A DNA stretch of 64,000 nucleotides from Alistipes sp. (GTDB taxonomy: Bacteria; Bacteroidota; Bacteroidia; Bacteroidales; Rikenellaceae): positions 1 through 64,000 of the forward strand of contig JAFZFP010000016.1 in the NCBI GenBank assembly GCA_017555905.1, in the 5' to 3' direction. Every line of letters begins with the position of its first letter. Positions within the stretch are counted from its first letter, which is position 1. Made by a program: the position numbers and the translations under genes. The notes under the pieces were generated by a model. It had not been told where the DNA came from. It ran no database searches and worked only from the letters and a program-made list of their open reading frames with translations. Of the stretch, positions 1 to 7,215 are shown in pieces.

Positions 1-299
1 CCTGGAGTGTTCATAACTACTACGTTGTGAGCAGTAGCAGCAGCGAGATCAACATTGTCGAAACCAGCACCTGCACGAACAACAATCTTAAGCTGCTTAG
101 CAGCCTCGATAACCTCAGCAGTAACCTTGTCGCTACGGATGATAAGTGCATCAACATCAGCAACAGCTGCCAAAAGCTCTGACTTGTCAGCATACTTCTC
201 AAGGCGTACTACCTCATAGTTAGCCTCCTTCAAGATTGACTCGATACCCTCGACTGCGCTCTTTGCAAAGGGCTTCTCGGTTGCAATAAGTACCTTCAT
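1..299 (-). CDS. serA: D-3-phosphoglycerate dehydrogenase, N-terminal part (cut by window edge)
   Basis: The enzyme oxidises 3-phosphoglycerate to 3-phosphohydroxypyruvate, the first step of serine synthesis in the cytosol. Only the first 99 codons lie in the window. They begin MKVLIATEKPFAKSAVEGI at the ATG ending at 299 and run to VRAGAGFDNVDLAAATAHN, the segment typical of the substrate-binding half of D-isomer 2-hydroxyacid dehydrogenases. The NAD-binding domain and catalytic residues are outside. It lies 113 bases downstream of serC on the same strand, so the two probably form a serC-serA operon. The family is clear; the specific substrate is inferred from the serC neighbour. Confidence 0.9.
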   Translation of the reverse strand, partial: MKVLIATEKPFAKSAVEGIESILKEANYEVVRLEKYADKSELLAAVADVDALIIRSDKVTAEVIEAAKQLKIVVRAGAGFDNVDLAAATAHNVVVMNTP

Positions 300-358
300 A
301 ATAGGTCTATTCTTATTTTATATATGTATAAAAAATTGTTTTGTTTAATTGGTCGAGA

Positions 359-382
359 GCCACCTGCCCGTGGGCAAGTGGC
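359..382 (-). promoter_or_regulatory. Intercistronic hairpin between serC and serA
   Basis: An 11-bp stem (359-369 with 372-382) lies in the 113-base gap between serC and serA. In the minus-strand transcript the single irregular pair becomes G-U, which favours a structure formed in the serC-serA mRNA. No U-tract follows directly, so an RNA-processing or stability element is more likely than a full terminator. Role is inferred. Confidence 0.45.
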
Positions 383-412
383 CATCGAACATCTTTTGGT
401 TTCTAAGAGAGA

Positions 413-1492
413 TTACTTGTGAAGTGCCTCGAACTCCTGCATGCAAGCAACCAAAGCCTCTACAGACTCCTTTGGACAAGCGTTGTAGATAGATGCACGG
501 AAACCACCTACTGAACGGTGACCCTTGATACCTACCATACCCTTCTCCTTAGCGAATGCCATGAACTCAGCCTCGAACTCCTCCTTACCTGGAGCCATAA
601 CGAAGCATACGTTCATCAAAGAGCGGTCCTCCTTAGCAGCTGTACCTACGAACATAGAGTTACGGTCGATCTCGTTGTAGAGCAACTCAGCCTTCTCCTT
701 GTTCATCTTGTACATTACCTCGACACCACCGATCTCCTTAACCCACTTCAATGTCTGGTACATTACGAAGATAGGGAATACTGGAGGAGTGTTGTACATA
801 GAGTGGTTGCGAGCCTCCTCTGGGTAGTGAGTAGCGTAATCAACCATTGACTGGAGCTTGCGCTCTGACTGGCCAAGAAGATCCTTGCGGATGATAACGA
901 AAGTAACACCAGCAGGACCTACGTTCTTCTGAGCACCACCGTAGATCATACCGTACTTCTTGATGTCGATAGGACGAGACATAATGTCTGATGACATATC
1001 AGCAACCAAAGTTACAGGTGAGTCGATATCCTCGTGGATCTCAGTACCGTAGATAGTGTTGTTAGTTGTGATGTGGAAGTAGTCTACATCTGTTGGGATA
1101 GTGTAGTTCTTTGGGATGTAGCTGTAAGTCTTATCCTCTGAAGAGGCAACAATCTCAACCTCACCATAGAACTTAGCCTCCTTAGCTGCCTTCTTAGCCC
1201 AAACGCCAGTTTGCAAGTAAGCAGCCTTAGTCTTGAGAAGGTTAGCAGGAACCTGGAAGAACTGTGTAGAAGCACCACCACCAACGAAGAATACTGCGTA
1301 CTCATCTGGAATGTTCAAAAGGTCACGCCAAAGCTGCTCTACCTCAGCCATAACGCGCTCCCAACCTGGAGTACGGTGAGAAATCTCAAGGATACCGATA
1401 CCGGTGTTGTCGAAGTCACGAATTGCCTCGATAGCTGCCTCGATAGCCTGCTTTGGAAGTACGCAAGGACCTGCGTTAAAATTGTGTTTCAT
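413..1492 (-). CDS. serC: Phosphoserine aminotransferase
   Basis: Converts 3-phosphohydroxypyruvate and glutamate to phosphoserine and 2-oxoglutarate with PLP; the same fold also serves pyridoxal synthesis in many bacteria. The protein is 359 aa, the normal family length. It starts [20 protein letters not shown], and the PLP lysine is about K189 in [11 protein letters not shown]. An in-frame ATG 39 bases further upstream is less likely because the family begins right before the FNAGP motif. serA follows on the same strand. A minus-strand promoter is visible at 1605-1635, giving a leader of roughly 100 bases. Confidence 0.96.
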   Translation of the reverse strand: MKHNFNAGPCVLPKQAIEAAIEAIRDFDNTGIGILEISHRTPGWERVMAEVEQLWRDLLNIPDEYAVFFVGGGASTQFFQVPANLLKTKAAYLQTGVWAKKAAKEAKFYGEVEIVASSEDKTYSYIPKNYTIPTDVDYFHITTNNTIYGTEIHEDIDSPVTLVADMSSDIMSRPIDIKKYGMIYGGAQKNVGPAGVTFVIIRKDLLGQSERKLQSMVDYATHYPEEARNHSMYNTPPVFPIFVMYQTLKWVKEIGGVEVMYKMNKEKAELLYNEIDRNSMFVGTAAKEDRSLMNVCFVMAPGKEEFEAEFMAFAKEKGMVGIKGHRSVGGFRASIYNACPKESVEALVACMQEFEALHK

Positions 1493-1604
1493 AGGTTTAA
1501 AGTGTTTTAATAAGTTTGTATTGGTTATCAAAAAATCCTATTTTCTACTCTGCTTGCACAACGTCACCTTTGCAAACAAATGTGCCGTCATATATATAGT
1601 CACA

Positions 1605-1635
1605 CAAAGATAAGTATTATTTTCTCATTATCAAA
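1605..1635 (-). promoter_or_regulatory. Promoter of serC-serA
   Basis: Read on the minus strand, TTTG (1632-1635) and TATCTTTG (1605-1612) are separated by 19 bases, matching the Bacteroidetes -33/-7 consensus TTTG-N19/20-TANNTTTG. Confidence 0.65.
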
Positions 1636-1663
1636 AATAAAATGACAAAATCACCTAAAATTG

Positions 1664-2800
1664 TTAGATTCTACGTGCGCCATCCGAAATTACCACCGAA
1701 TATACCTTTGGCTCGTGGCCATACTTCGCCAAAAACTTAGCCTTTGCCGTAGCAAGGAAGTTATCGTAGAGTTCTGCCTTAACGAGGTTAATGGTGCAGC
1801 CTCCAAAGCCTCCACCCATAATGCGAGAGCCTGTAACGCCACACTCCTTAGCCACGGTAGCCAAGAAGTCGAGTTCCTCGCAAGAGACTTCATAATCCTT
1901 CGACATACCCCAGTGGGTCTCGTACATACGCTCACCCACGGTCTCATAATCGTCACGCTTGAGTGCCTCGCAGACATCCAACACACGCTTCTCCTCGCCA
2001 ATGACATAGCGAGCGCGCATATAGTCCTCCTCCGAGATTTTATCCTTTACGGCCTCGAGTTGCTCCATCGTTGCACCACGCAAGAACTCCTGACCAAGCA
2101 CTGCCGCTACCCTCTCGCACGACGCACGACGATCGTTATATGGCGAACCGACAAGTTCGTGCTTTACCACCGAATCCAACAAGACGAGTTTATAGCCGTG
2201 CTGTTCGGGGTCAAATGGGAAGTACTCGAATTCCATAGAGCGACAATCGAGACGCATCAGATGGCCCGCCTTACCGAATACCGAGGCGAACTGGTCCATA
2301 ATTCCACACTTCACACCGCAATAGTTATGCTCGGTAGACTGACCTATACGAGCCAACTCAAAGCGGTCGATACCCAAGCCAAACAACTCGTTAAGGGCAT
2401 TAGCAAAGGTGGACTCCAATGCTGCCGACGAACTCATACCTGCACCCAAAGGTACATCGCCCGAAAAAGCGGTATCAAAGCCAGCAATCACACCACCACG
2501 CTTCTGAATCTCGCGACACACACCGAAGATATATCGCGCCCAACTAACCTCTGGAGCATCCTCCTCGTTGAGACCGAACTCGGCATAATCATCCAAGTCC
2601 ACAGCGTAGGCCCTCACCCTATTCGTGCCATTCAACTTAATCTCGGCTACCATAGCCTTGTCGATAGCACCTGGGAAGACAAAACCGCCATTGTAGTCGG
2701 TATGCTCGCCGATAAGATTGATTCTGCCAGGCGAAGTAAACAACTCGCCCTGCACACCAAACTTCTCCAAAAATTTTTCGTTGATACGTGTTACATCCAT
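1664..2800 (-). CDS. galK: Galactokinase
   Basis: GHMP-family kinase that phosphorylates galactose to galactose-1-phosphate with ATP (Leloir pathway). It is 378 aa, near the usual 380-390. The galactokinase signature GRINLIGEHTDYN lies at residues 25-37, the ATP-binding motif PLGAGMSSSAALE at about 117-129, and the third GHMP motif GGGFGGCT near 340. The start at 2800 fits the family. The gene stands alone; no galT or galE is adjacent. A minus-strand promoter lies at 2841-2872 in a short region shared with the divergent gene at 2905. Confidence 0.96.
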   Translation of the reverse strand: MDVTRINEKFLEKFGVQGELFTSPGRINLIGEHTDYNGGFVFPGAIDKAMVAEIKLNGTNRVRAYAVDLDDYAEFGLNEEDAPEVSWARYIFGVCREIQKRGGVIAGFDTAFSGDVPLGAGMSSSAALESTFANALNELFGLGIDRFELARIGQSTEHNYCGVKCGIMDQFASVFGKAGHLMRLDCRSMEFEYFPFDPEQHGYKLVLLDSVVKHELVGSPYNDRRASCERVAAVLGQEFLRGATMEQLEAVKDKISEEDYMRARYVIGEEKRVLDVCEALKRDDYETVGERMYETHWGMSKDYEVSCEELDFLATVAKECGVTGSRIMGGGFGGCTINLVKAELYDNFLATAKAKFLAKYGHEPKVYSVVISDGARRI

Positions 2801-2840
2801 ATTATTGCGTTATTTTACTGTGACATATATAATATATTTA

Positions 2841-2872
2841 CAAAGTTACTACATTTATTTCTCTCTTGCAAT
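2841..2872 (-). promoter_or_regulatory. Promoter of galK
   Basis: On the minus strand, ATTG (2869-2872) and TAACTTTG (2841-2848) are spaced by 20 bases. The elements lie within 35 bases of the start of the divergent gene at 2905. Confidence 0.6.
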
Positions 2873-2892
2873 ACCAAATCGCATAATTTTTA

Positions 2893-2900
2893 TACCTTTG
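2893..2900 (+). promoter_or_regulatory. -7 element immediately before the start codon at 2905
   Basis: TACCTTTG is a perfect TANNTTTG match and ends only four bases before the ATG at 2905, so the transcript would have almost no leader. The best -33-like element (CTTG, 2865-2868) is 24 bases away, longer than usual. Confidence 0.5.
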
Positions 2901-2904
2901 CACT

Positions 2905-3396
2905 ATGGAAAGACGCGATAAAGTATTCAACTGGCTAAATAGCCACAACATAGAGTTCACGTGGTATGAACACCCCGAGGCTCCAACAATCGAGATAGCA
3001 CGCCAATACTGGCGCAAGGATGGCTCTAAACACTGCAAAAACCTATTCTTCCGCAACCACAAGGGCAATCGTCACTACCTTGTCGTATTCGACTCTGAGC
3101 AGTCGATGGCAATTCACGACTTGGAGCATATCCTCCATCAGGGCAAACTCTCTTTTGCCTCGCCCGAGCGTATGGATAAGTGGCTCGGCCTATGCCCTGG
3201 CTCAGTTTCGCCATTCGGCCTTATCAACGACCCCGACAACCACGTACACCTCTTCCTCGACGAGACCCTACGCCAGCAGGAGGCGTTGAGTTTTCACCCT
3301 AACGACAACCGCTTTACGGTGGTTATCAAACGTGAGGAGTTCGAGCGATATCTCAGCGAGGTGGGCAACACCTACGAGTACATAAAACTCTACTAA
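2905..3396 (+). CDS. YbaK/ProX-type aminoacyl-tRNA editing protein (probable Ala-tRNA(Pro) deacylase)
   Basis: A free-standing editing domain of the YbaK/EbsC/PrdX family, 163 aa, which hydrolyses mischarged tRNA(Pro) in the cytosol. It starts MERRDKVFNWLNSHNIEFTW and contains the conserved CKNLFFRNHKGNRHYLVV strand with the catalytic-type lysine, the LSFASPERM segment, and GSVSPFGLINDP, which match the PrdX/ProXp-ala branch rather than YbaK proper. A second, YbaK-like member lies at 40769-41254, so the genome appears to use two editing specificities. The alanine specificity is inferred from overall resemblance. Confidence 0.85.
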   Translation: MERRDKVFNWLNSHNIEFTWYEHPEAPTIEIARQYWRKDGSKHCKNLFFRNHKGNRHYLVVFDSEQSMAIHDLEHILHQGKLSFASPERMDKWLGLCPGSVSPFGLINDPDNHVHLFLDETLRQQEALSFHPNDNRFTVVIKREEFERYLSEVGNTYEYIKLY

Positions 3397-3420
3397 GACC
3401 ACACACTCAACAAAAAACAG

Positions 3421-3459
3421 AATAGCCACGACTCGGAGTAATCCAATATCGTGGCTATT
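3421..3459. terminator. Bidirectional terminator between the editing protein and the FtsE-like gene
   Basis: An 11-bp perfect stem (3421-3431 with 3449-3459) lies between convergent genes. On the minus strand it is followed by a T-rich run; on the plus strand the tail is weaker. Confidence 0.6.
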
Positions 3460-3481
3460 AATCGTTTATAGACGTATGATC

Positions 3482-4207
3482 CTACTTCATTACCGAGTTA
3501 ATATCTACCTCTGTGATACCTCCGTGAGAGAACAAAATTGTGCGCGAAGGGAACTCCTCAATAAGCGACACATTATGCGTAGACATCACCACAGCACAGC
3601 CACTCTTGGCAATTTGCTGGAAGATATCCATAATACCATCTGCCGTGCGAATATCAAGATTTCCCGTAGGCTCGTCGGCAAGAATCAGGCGTGGTTTATT
3701 CACCAAAGCGCGCGCAATGGCCAAGCGTTGTTGCTCGCCACCCGAAAGTTCGAACGGCATCTTATAACTCTTATGCGAGAGACCTACCAGATTTAACACC
3801 TCATCAATACGGCAACGTATATCCTCCTCATTCTTCCAGCCCGTAGCGCGCATAACGTCGTAGAGATTTAGGAACACGTTTCTGTCGGTAAGCAACTGAA
3901 AGTCCTGAAACACAATACCCATCGAACGACGCAAGTATGGGATTTGGCTACGTTTCAAGCCCTTGAGATCGAAACCAACCACCGTTGCCTCGCCATCAGC
4001 AACCTCCACCTCTGCATACATCATCTTTAGGAGCGTACTCTTACCCGTGCCGACACGACCAATGAAATAGACAAGTTCACCCTCGTCCACCGTAAGGTTG
4101 ATATTCGAAAGAATCAAGTCGTTCTCGTCGGTATCTCTGCGACGACCGTCACCAAGATATACAGATACGTTTTTAAGGTCTATGACACGCTTACTCTCCA
4201 TCATCAA
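3482..4207 (-). CDS. ftsE: FtsE-like ABC transporter ATP-binding protein
   Basis: A cytoplasmic ATPase of the MacB/LolD/FtsE class, 241 aa or 239 aa if the third ATG (4201) is used; the protein opens with three methionines. Walker A is GRVGTGKST (about residues 50-58), the ABC signature is [15 protein letters not shown], and Walker B is [12 protein letters not shown]. The arginine inside Walker A and the size fit FtsE, which with FtsX controls peptidoglycan hydrolysis at division. No ftsX lies next to it, so its membrane partner must be elsewhere. Its promoter interlocks with that of ssrA. A LolD-type role cannot be excluded. Confidence 0.8.
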   Translation of the reverse strand: MMMESKRVIDLKNVSVYLGDGRRRDTDENDLILSNINLTVDEGELVYFIGRVGTGKSTLLKMMYAEVEVADGEATVVGFDLKGLKRSQIPYLRRSMGIVFQDFQLLTDRNVFLNLYDVMRATGWKNEEDIRCRIDEVLNLVGLSHKSYKMPFELSGGEQQRLAIARALVNKPRLILADEPTGNLDIRTADGIMDIFQQIAKSGCAVVMSTHNVSLIEEFPSRTILFSHGGITEVDINSVMK

Positions 4208-4233
4208 AATCGGTTTATTATAAGATATTAGTG

Positions 4234-4265
4234 CAAATTTAATAAATTATTTTGTGCGGAGCAAA
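4234..4265 (-). promoter_or_regulatory. Promoter of the FtsE-like gene
   Basis: On the minus strand, TTTG (4262-4265) and TAAATTTG (4234-4241) are separated by exactly 20 bases. It is interleaved with the divergent ssrA promoter. Confidence 0.75.
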
Positions 4266-4281
4266 ATTTTGACTACTTTTG
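4251..4281 (+). promoter_or_regulatory. Promoter of ssrA (tmRNA)
   Basis: TTTG (4251-4254) and TACTTTTG (4274-4281) are separated by 19 bases. The start of transcription would be near 4288, giving an 80-base leader trimmed from the tmRNA precursor. Confidence 0.75.
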
Positions 4282-4369
4282 CACCACATTCGCATTGCCA
4301 CGAATGTATCGCTCTACGCTGGTTGTGGGTCCTTCCTTGGCGAAGATTCACCCTAAGCGCCACTCTTTT

Positions 4370-4770
4370 GGGGGTGACCGGTTTTGACAGCAGGTAGAAT
4401 TCGATTGTAAGCACGTCGAGCATTGTGTGGGGTCTCGTAAATCGCAACACTCAAGCTATAAATGGCAATAACAACTATGCACTCGCTGCTTAATTTTCAG
4501 AGAAAATTGGCTTAATCGCGTAGCCCAAGGAGGTTGTGCGACGAGTATCCCGAGAGGTCGTTCCGCTCTTTAACGGCCAATCACTATGGGGTATCATCAC
4601 TTAAGAGATAGTGTGGTATGTGCCTCGGTTATCACACGAGATTTAGGGGCTGGGACTCGGGTTTGGTTGCCACCTACCTGGCTCGAGTAGAAGGACGAAA
4701 CGGCTGGCTAAACGTGTAGAAAGCTCTGGGGTTCCTTGTTTGGACGCGGGTTCGACCCCCGCCACCTCCA
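4370..4770 (+). ncRNA. ssrA: Transfer-messenger RNA (tmRNA)
   Basis: tmRNA rescues ribosomes stalled on broken mRNAs and adds a degradation tag. The tRNA-like acceptor stem is formed by the 5' GGGGGTG (4370-4376) and the 3' CACCTCC (4763-4769), with a T arm containing GGTTCGACCCC just before the 3' end. The CCA end is not encoded. The tag reading frame begins at GGC 4464 and stops at TAA 4491-4493, giving GNNNYALAA after the alanine added by tmRNA, a typical Bacteroidetes tag ending. The total of about 401 bases is normal. The 3' end borders an integrase remnant, as expected for a common attachment site. Confidence 0.95.
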
Positions 4771-4771
4771 C

Positions 4772-4799
4772 TTTTGAAGGGTGAAAATCCCCTTCAAAA
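4772..4799 (+). terminator. Hairpin directly after ssrA
   Basis: A 10-bp stem (4772-4781 with 4790-4799) with an A/T-rich flank begins two bases after the mature tmRNA end. Confidence 0.6.
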
Positions 4800-4804
4800 A
4801 TAAC

Positions 4805-4850
4805 AAAAGACATTGATAATCATTAGATTGTCAGTGTCTTTTTTGTTTTT
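4805..4850 (+). terminator. Rho-independent terminator downstream of ssrA
   Basis: A stem with G-U pairs (AAGACATTGA with TCAGTGTCTT) is followed by a long T-run interrupted by a single G (4839-4850). It is the strongest terminator of the ssrA unit. Confidence 0.7.
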
Positions 4851-4890
4851 TATCACTTTTATCCCGATAGCAAACGCCATATTCAAACTT

Positions 4891-5041
4891 TGGATAGCAA
4901 TTGTGGATAGCAATATTCTGATATTCTGACAAATATCCACAAATCTATCCCCCCTGAATAGTGTTTGCAAGGGATGGGGATGGATGTTTGAAAATTGTTC
5001 AAAATCTGAGACCAACTTTTCTCCATCTGAGACCAACTTTT
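4891..5041. repeat. Short direct repeats between ssrA and the integrase remnant
   Basis: Three repeat sets sit in 150 bases. TGGATAGCAAT occurs at 4891-4901 and 4904-4914. ATATTCTG occurs in tandem at 4913-4920 and 4921-4928. ATCTGAGACCAACTTTT occurs at 5004-5020 and 5025-5041. Short directly repeated motifs beside the attachment site and upstream of the integrase gene are the usual look of arm-type integrase or excisionase sites; that role is inferred. Confidence 0.55.
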
Positions 5042-5076
5042 TTGTAAAGCATTTTTAACATTAGATTGAAACTATT

Positions 5077-5298
5077 ATGACTATCACATTCGTATGTAGA
5101 AGTTCAAAAGTCAGTAAAAGGAGCGGACTGACACCATTAGAACTATATGTAATTATAGACGGTAAAAGGCGTTTTGTATCCCTTGACCGTAAGATAGACC
5201 ATAGACTATTCAACCCCAAGAAACAGATTGTTCGTGGAGATACTCACTCTACCCTACTTTTATTATACATCACTACACAATACCCACTCAACAGCTAA
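5077..5298 (+). pseudogene. Truncated tyrosine recombinase (integrase), N-terminal fragment
   Basis: The reading frame codes for 73 aa. The first 55 or so (beginning MTITFVCRSSKVSKRSGLTP and including YVIIDGKRRFVSLDRKI) match the arm-type DNA-binding domain found at the N-terminus of Bacteroidetes phage and conjugative-element integrases. Family members are about 400 aa, so the core-binding and catalytic (R-H-R-Y) domains are missing. Resemblance stops around 5242, after QIVRGD. The fragment starts about 300 bases after the 3' end of ssrA, a classic integration site. It is best read as the scar of an element lost by deletion, with the fimbrial operon now abutting the break. Confidence 0.75.
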
Positions 5299-5317
5299 TA
5301 CATCTTGACTACGAACA

Positions 5318-7195
5318 TTAGTTTGCAGTGAAGCTGTCGGATGCAATCTCGAAGTAGGGGTTGTAAACGTTTACCTTCGATGATGACTCCTCGCATGATG
5401 TACGGAAGTGGAAGGTCTTCTGGGTTTTATACCCGGTTATATTACCCTCCTCGTCGCGCTCATAGTAATCCGTATCCTCAATCGTAAGCACATAACCGAA
5501 GTAGTCGCCGTCGCTTGTGGGTACACCATTAGCATTAAGGCCCGAGATTACGGGGATGGTATTCTTATTCTGGTCTGGCGAGAGCGACTTTGCCTCGGCA
5601 ACGAGGTTTATCTGAAGTGGAAAGAGCGCCTCGGGGAGTCCCTGTGGCAGGATAATCATAGCATCGATAGACTTGTTTATGCCCTTCGCAATGGTGTTAG
5701 TCGTAGAGCCAGGAACCATATCGAGGACCATGGTGTATGGCTGACCGAGAATCAACTCCACGCCGCGCTGGAGATTGCCCGCAGTGAGGATAATGGTTTG
5801 AATCTTCGTACCACTAATAGCCTGCGACTTGAAGGTAACGGTATTCCAGCCATCAGCACCCGTAACATTGCTCACAACGTACTTCTGCGTCTCGGTGGTA
5901 CCCGATGCATTGTTCACAGCCAACACGTTACCCACAAGGTTTGAGAAGGTAACAGCGGCATTGTTTGTAGTGCCTGTCTTGATATTTGTCTCGTACTTAT
6001 ACTTAAGCGTAAATAGTGTCTCGCCCTCGGTAAGAACGCGCTGAGTGTACTCCACGCTGAGACGACGCTCGCCATCCGAGATGTTATTCAAGTTCTTTGT
6101 CTCAACCGCAAAGTTAAGGTTGTTGGATGCAGCACCTGCCGCAGCCTCCTCCATTGTGCCGTAGCCACGACCTGCCACCTCTGTAATGATGATGTTATAC
6201 TCGATGTTGCGGAGCAAGTTGTAAAGCTCCACAGCGCCCGTAGCGTCGTTGGTGAAGCAGATATCCACCTTATAGTAGCTATAGTTGGCATCCGTAGCAC
6301 TTGCGCCAACATATCTACCGCGCACGATAGCATATGCGGGTGTTGCAACAGCCTTACCTCCGCTCTGCTGGTGACGCTCGTATATTTCATGCATCGTGCC
6401 CCACGCCGTAGCTATAAGCTGTGTATTATCAGGCTCATAGCCCATATAGCCCTGAGCCGAGATGTCGTCGTAGCCATACTCGCTATTCGTAGTTTCCACG
6501 CGCTCAGCAAACGATGCGTAGTTACCATCGTTGATAAGTGGCGCCACGCTTCCCTTATCGGGAATGTTTGCCATCATAATCTCAGCATCGACCAAGTATT
6601 GAGAGGCGTTGTTCGTGAGCTTAACACTCGCATAATTACGTACCATGGGCACACGTGTGAGTGCCTCCTTAAGCTCTGCCGAGGGCACGAATACGGCCTT
6701 ACCATCCTTGACGGCCTGCTCGCCTATGATACCATCTTCGAGTACGACTCTTGCCCAGTAAGCCTCCTGGCCACCCTCAGTGTAGAGAGTGTTTATCACG
6801 CGGCGCTCATGCTCACCGAGGATATAGTTCGAAGAACCATCCTCGTTGATTGCCACTGGCGAGTTTGCCACGAGATGGATTGTACGCTTGTAGTTAGATT
6901 GACCGAGCTCGACAAGGAACTTATACTCCGTATCCTTCTCTACGCCAAAGCCATCTACCGCTGCAGCATCACACACCTGCACGAGGTAGCCATTCTCATC
7001 GAACACCAAGAGGTGGAGCGATGTTATTTCGGGGTTGGCGAAGGAGCGTGTATCCTGCATTGCGGGAACGGCGATGCTCGCCTCAACAAGCACACTACCC
7101 TCTCCTCGTGCTGGGTGGTTCGTTGTTGGGAACTCGTCACGCACACATGCCGTAAGGGTGAGTATAGCAACTACTATTGCAAATATCTTTTTCAT
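5318..7195 (-). CDS. Fimbrial accessory lipoprotein (last gene of the fimbrial operon)
   Basis: A 625-aa exported lipoprotein; signal peptide with lipobox LTAC (Cys 17). A methionine three codons upstream (7204) is possible, but MKKIF gives the standard signal. The N-terminal part (SLHLLVFDENGYLV, then LVELGQSNYKRTIHLVANSP) has the fimbrillin/Mfa fold pattern, and the long C-terminal half resembles DUF4906-type proteins of fimbrial loci. An Arg-Ser site (R50-S51 in QDTRSFAN) lies where type V pilins are cut by an arginine-specific protease. A tip or adhesin subunit is the likely role. It is 20 bases downstream of the preceding gene, and no clear terminator follows. Confidence 0.7.
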   Translation of the reverse strand: MKKIFAIVVAILTLTACVRDEFPTTNHPARGEGSVLVEASIAVPAMQDTRSFANPEITSLHLLVFDENGYLVQVCDAAAVDGFGVEKDTEYKFLVELGQSNYKRTIHLVANSPVAINEDGSSNYILGEHERRVINTLYTEGGQEAYWARVVLEDGIIGEQAVKDGKAVFVPSAELKEALTRVPMVRNYASVKLTNNASQYLVDAEIMMANIPDKGSVAPLINDGNYASFAERVETTNSEYGYDDISAQGYMGYEPDNTQLIATAWGTMHEIYERHQQSGGKAVATPAYAIVRGRYVGASATDANYSYYKVDICFTNDATGAVELYNLLRNIEYNIIITEVAGRGYGTMEEAAAGAASNNLNFAVETKNLNNISDGERRLSVEYTQRVLTEGETLFTLKYKYETNIKTGTTNNAAVTFSNLVGNVLAVNNASGTTETQKYVVSNVTGADGWNTVTFKSQAISGTKIQTIILTAGNLQRGVELILGQPYTMVLDMVPGSTTNTIAKGINKSIDAMIILPQGLPEALFPLQINLVAEAKSLSPDQNKNTIPVISGLNANGVPTSDGDYFGYVLTIEDTDYYERDEEGNITGYKTQKTFHFRTSCEESSSKVNVYNPYFEIASDSFTAN

Positions 7196-7215
7196 AGTAC
7201 TCATTTATTACAAGC

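Noticed and set aside
1661..2938. 425-aa open frame on the plus strand
   Set aside because: It is antisense to galK, has no domain pattern, and follows from the codon bias of the real gene. Galactokinase motifs on the other strand are complete.
4370..5317. Intact mobile element at ssrA
   Set aside because: Only the integrase N-terminus is present, with no catalytic domain and no second att copy seen, so only a remnant is reported.
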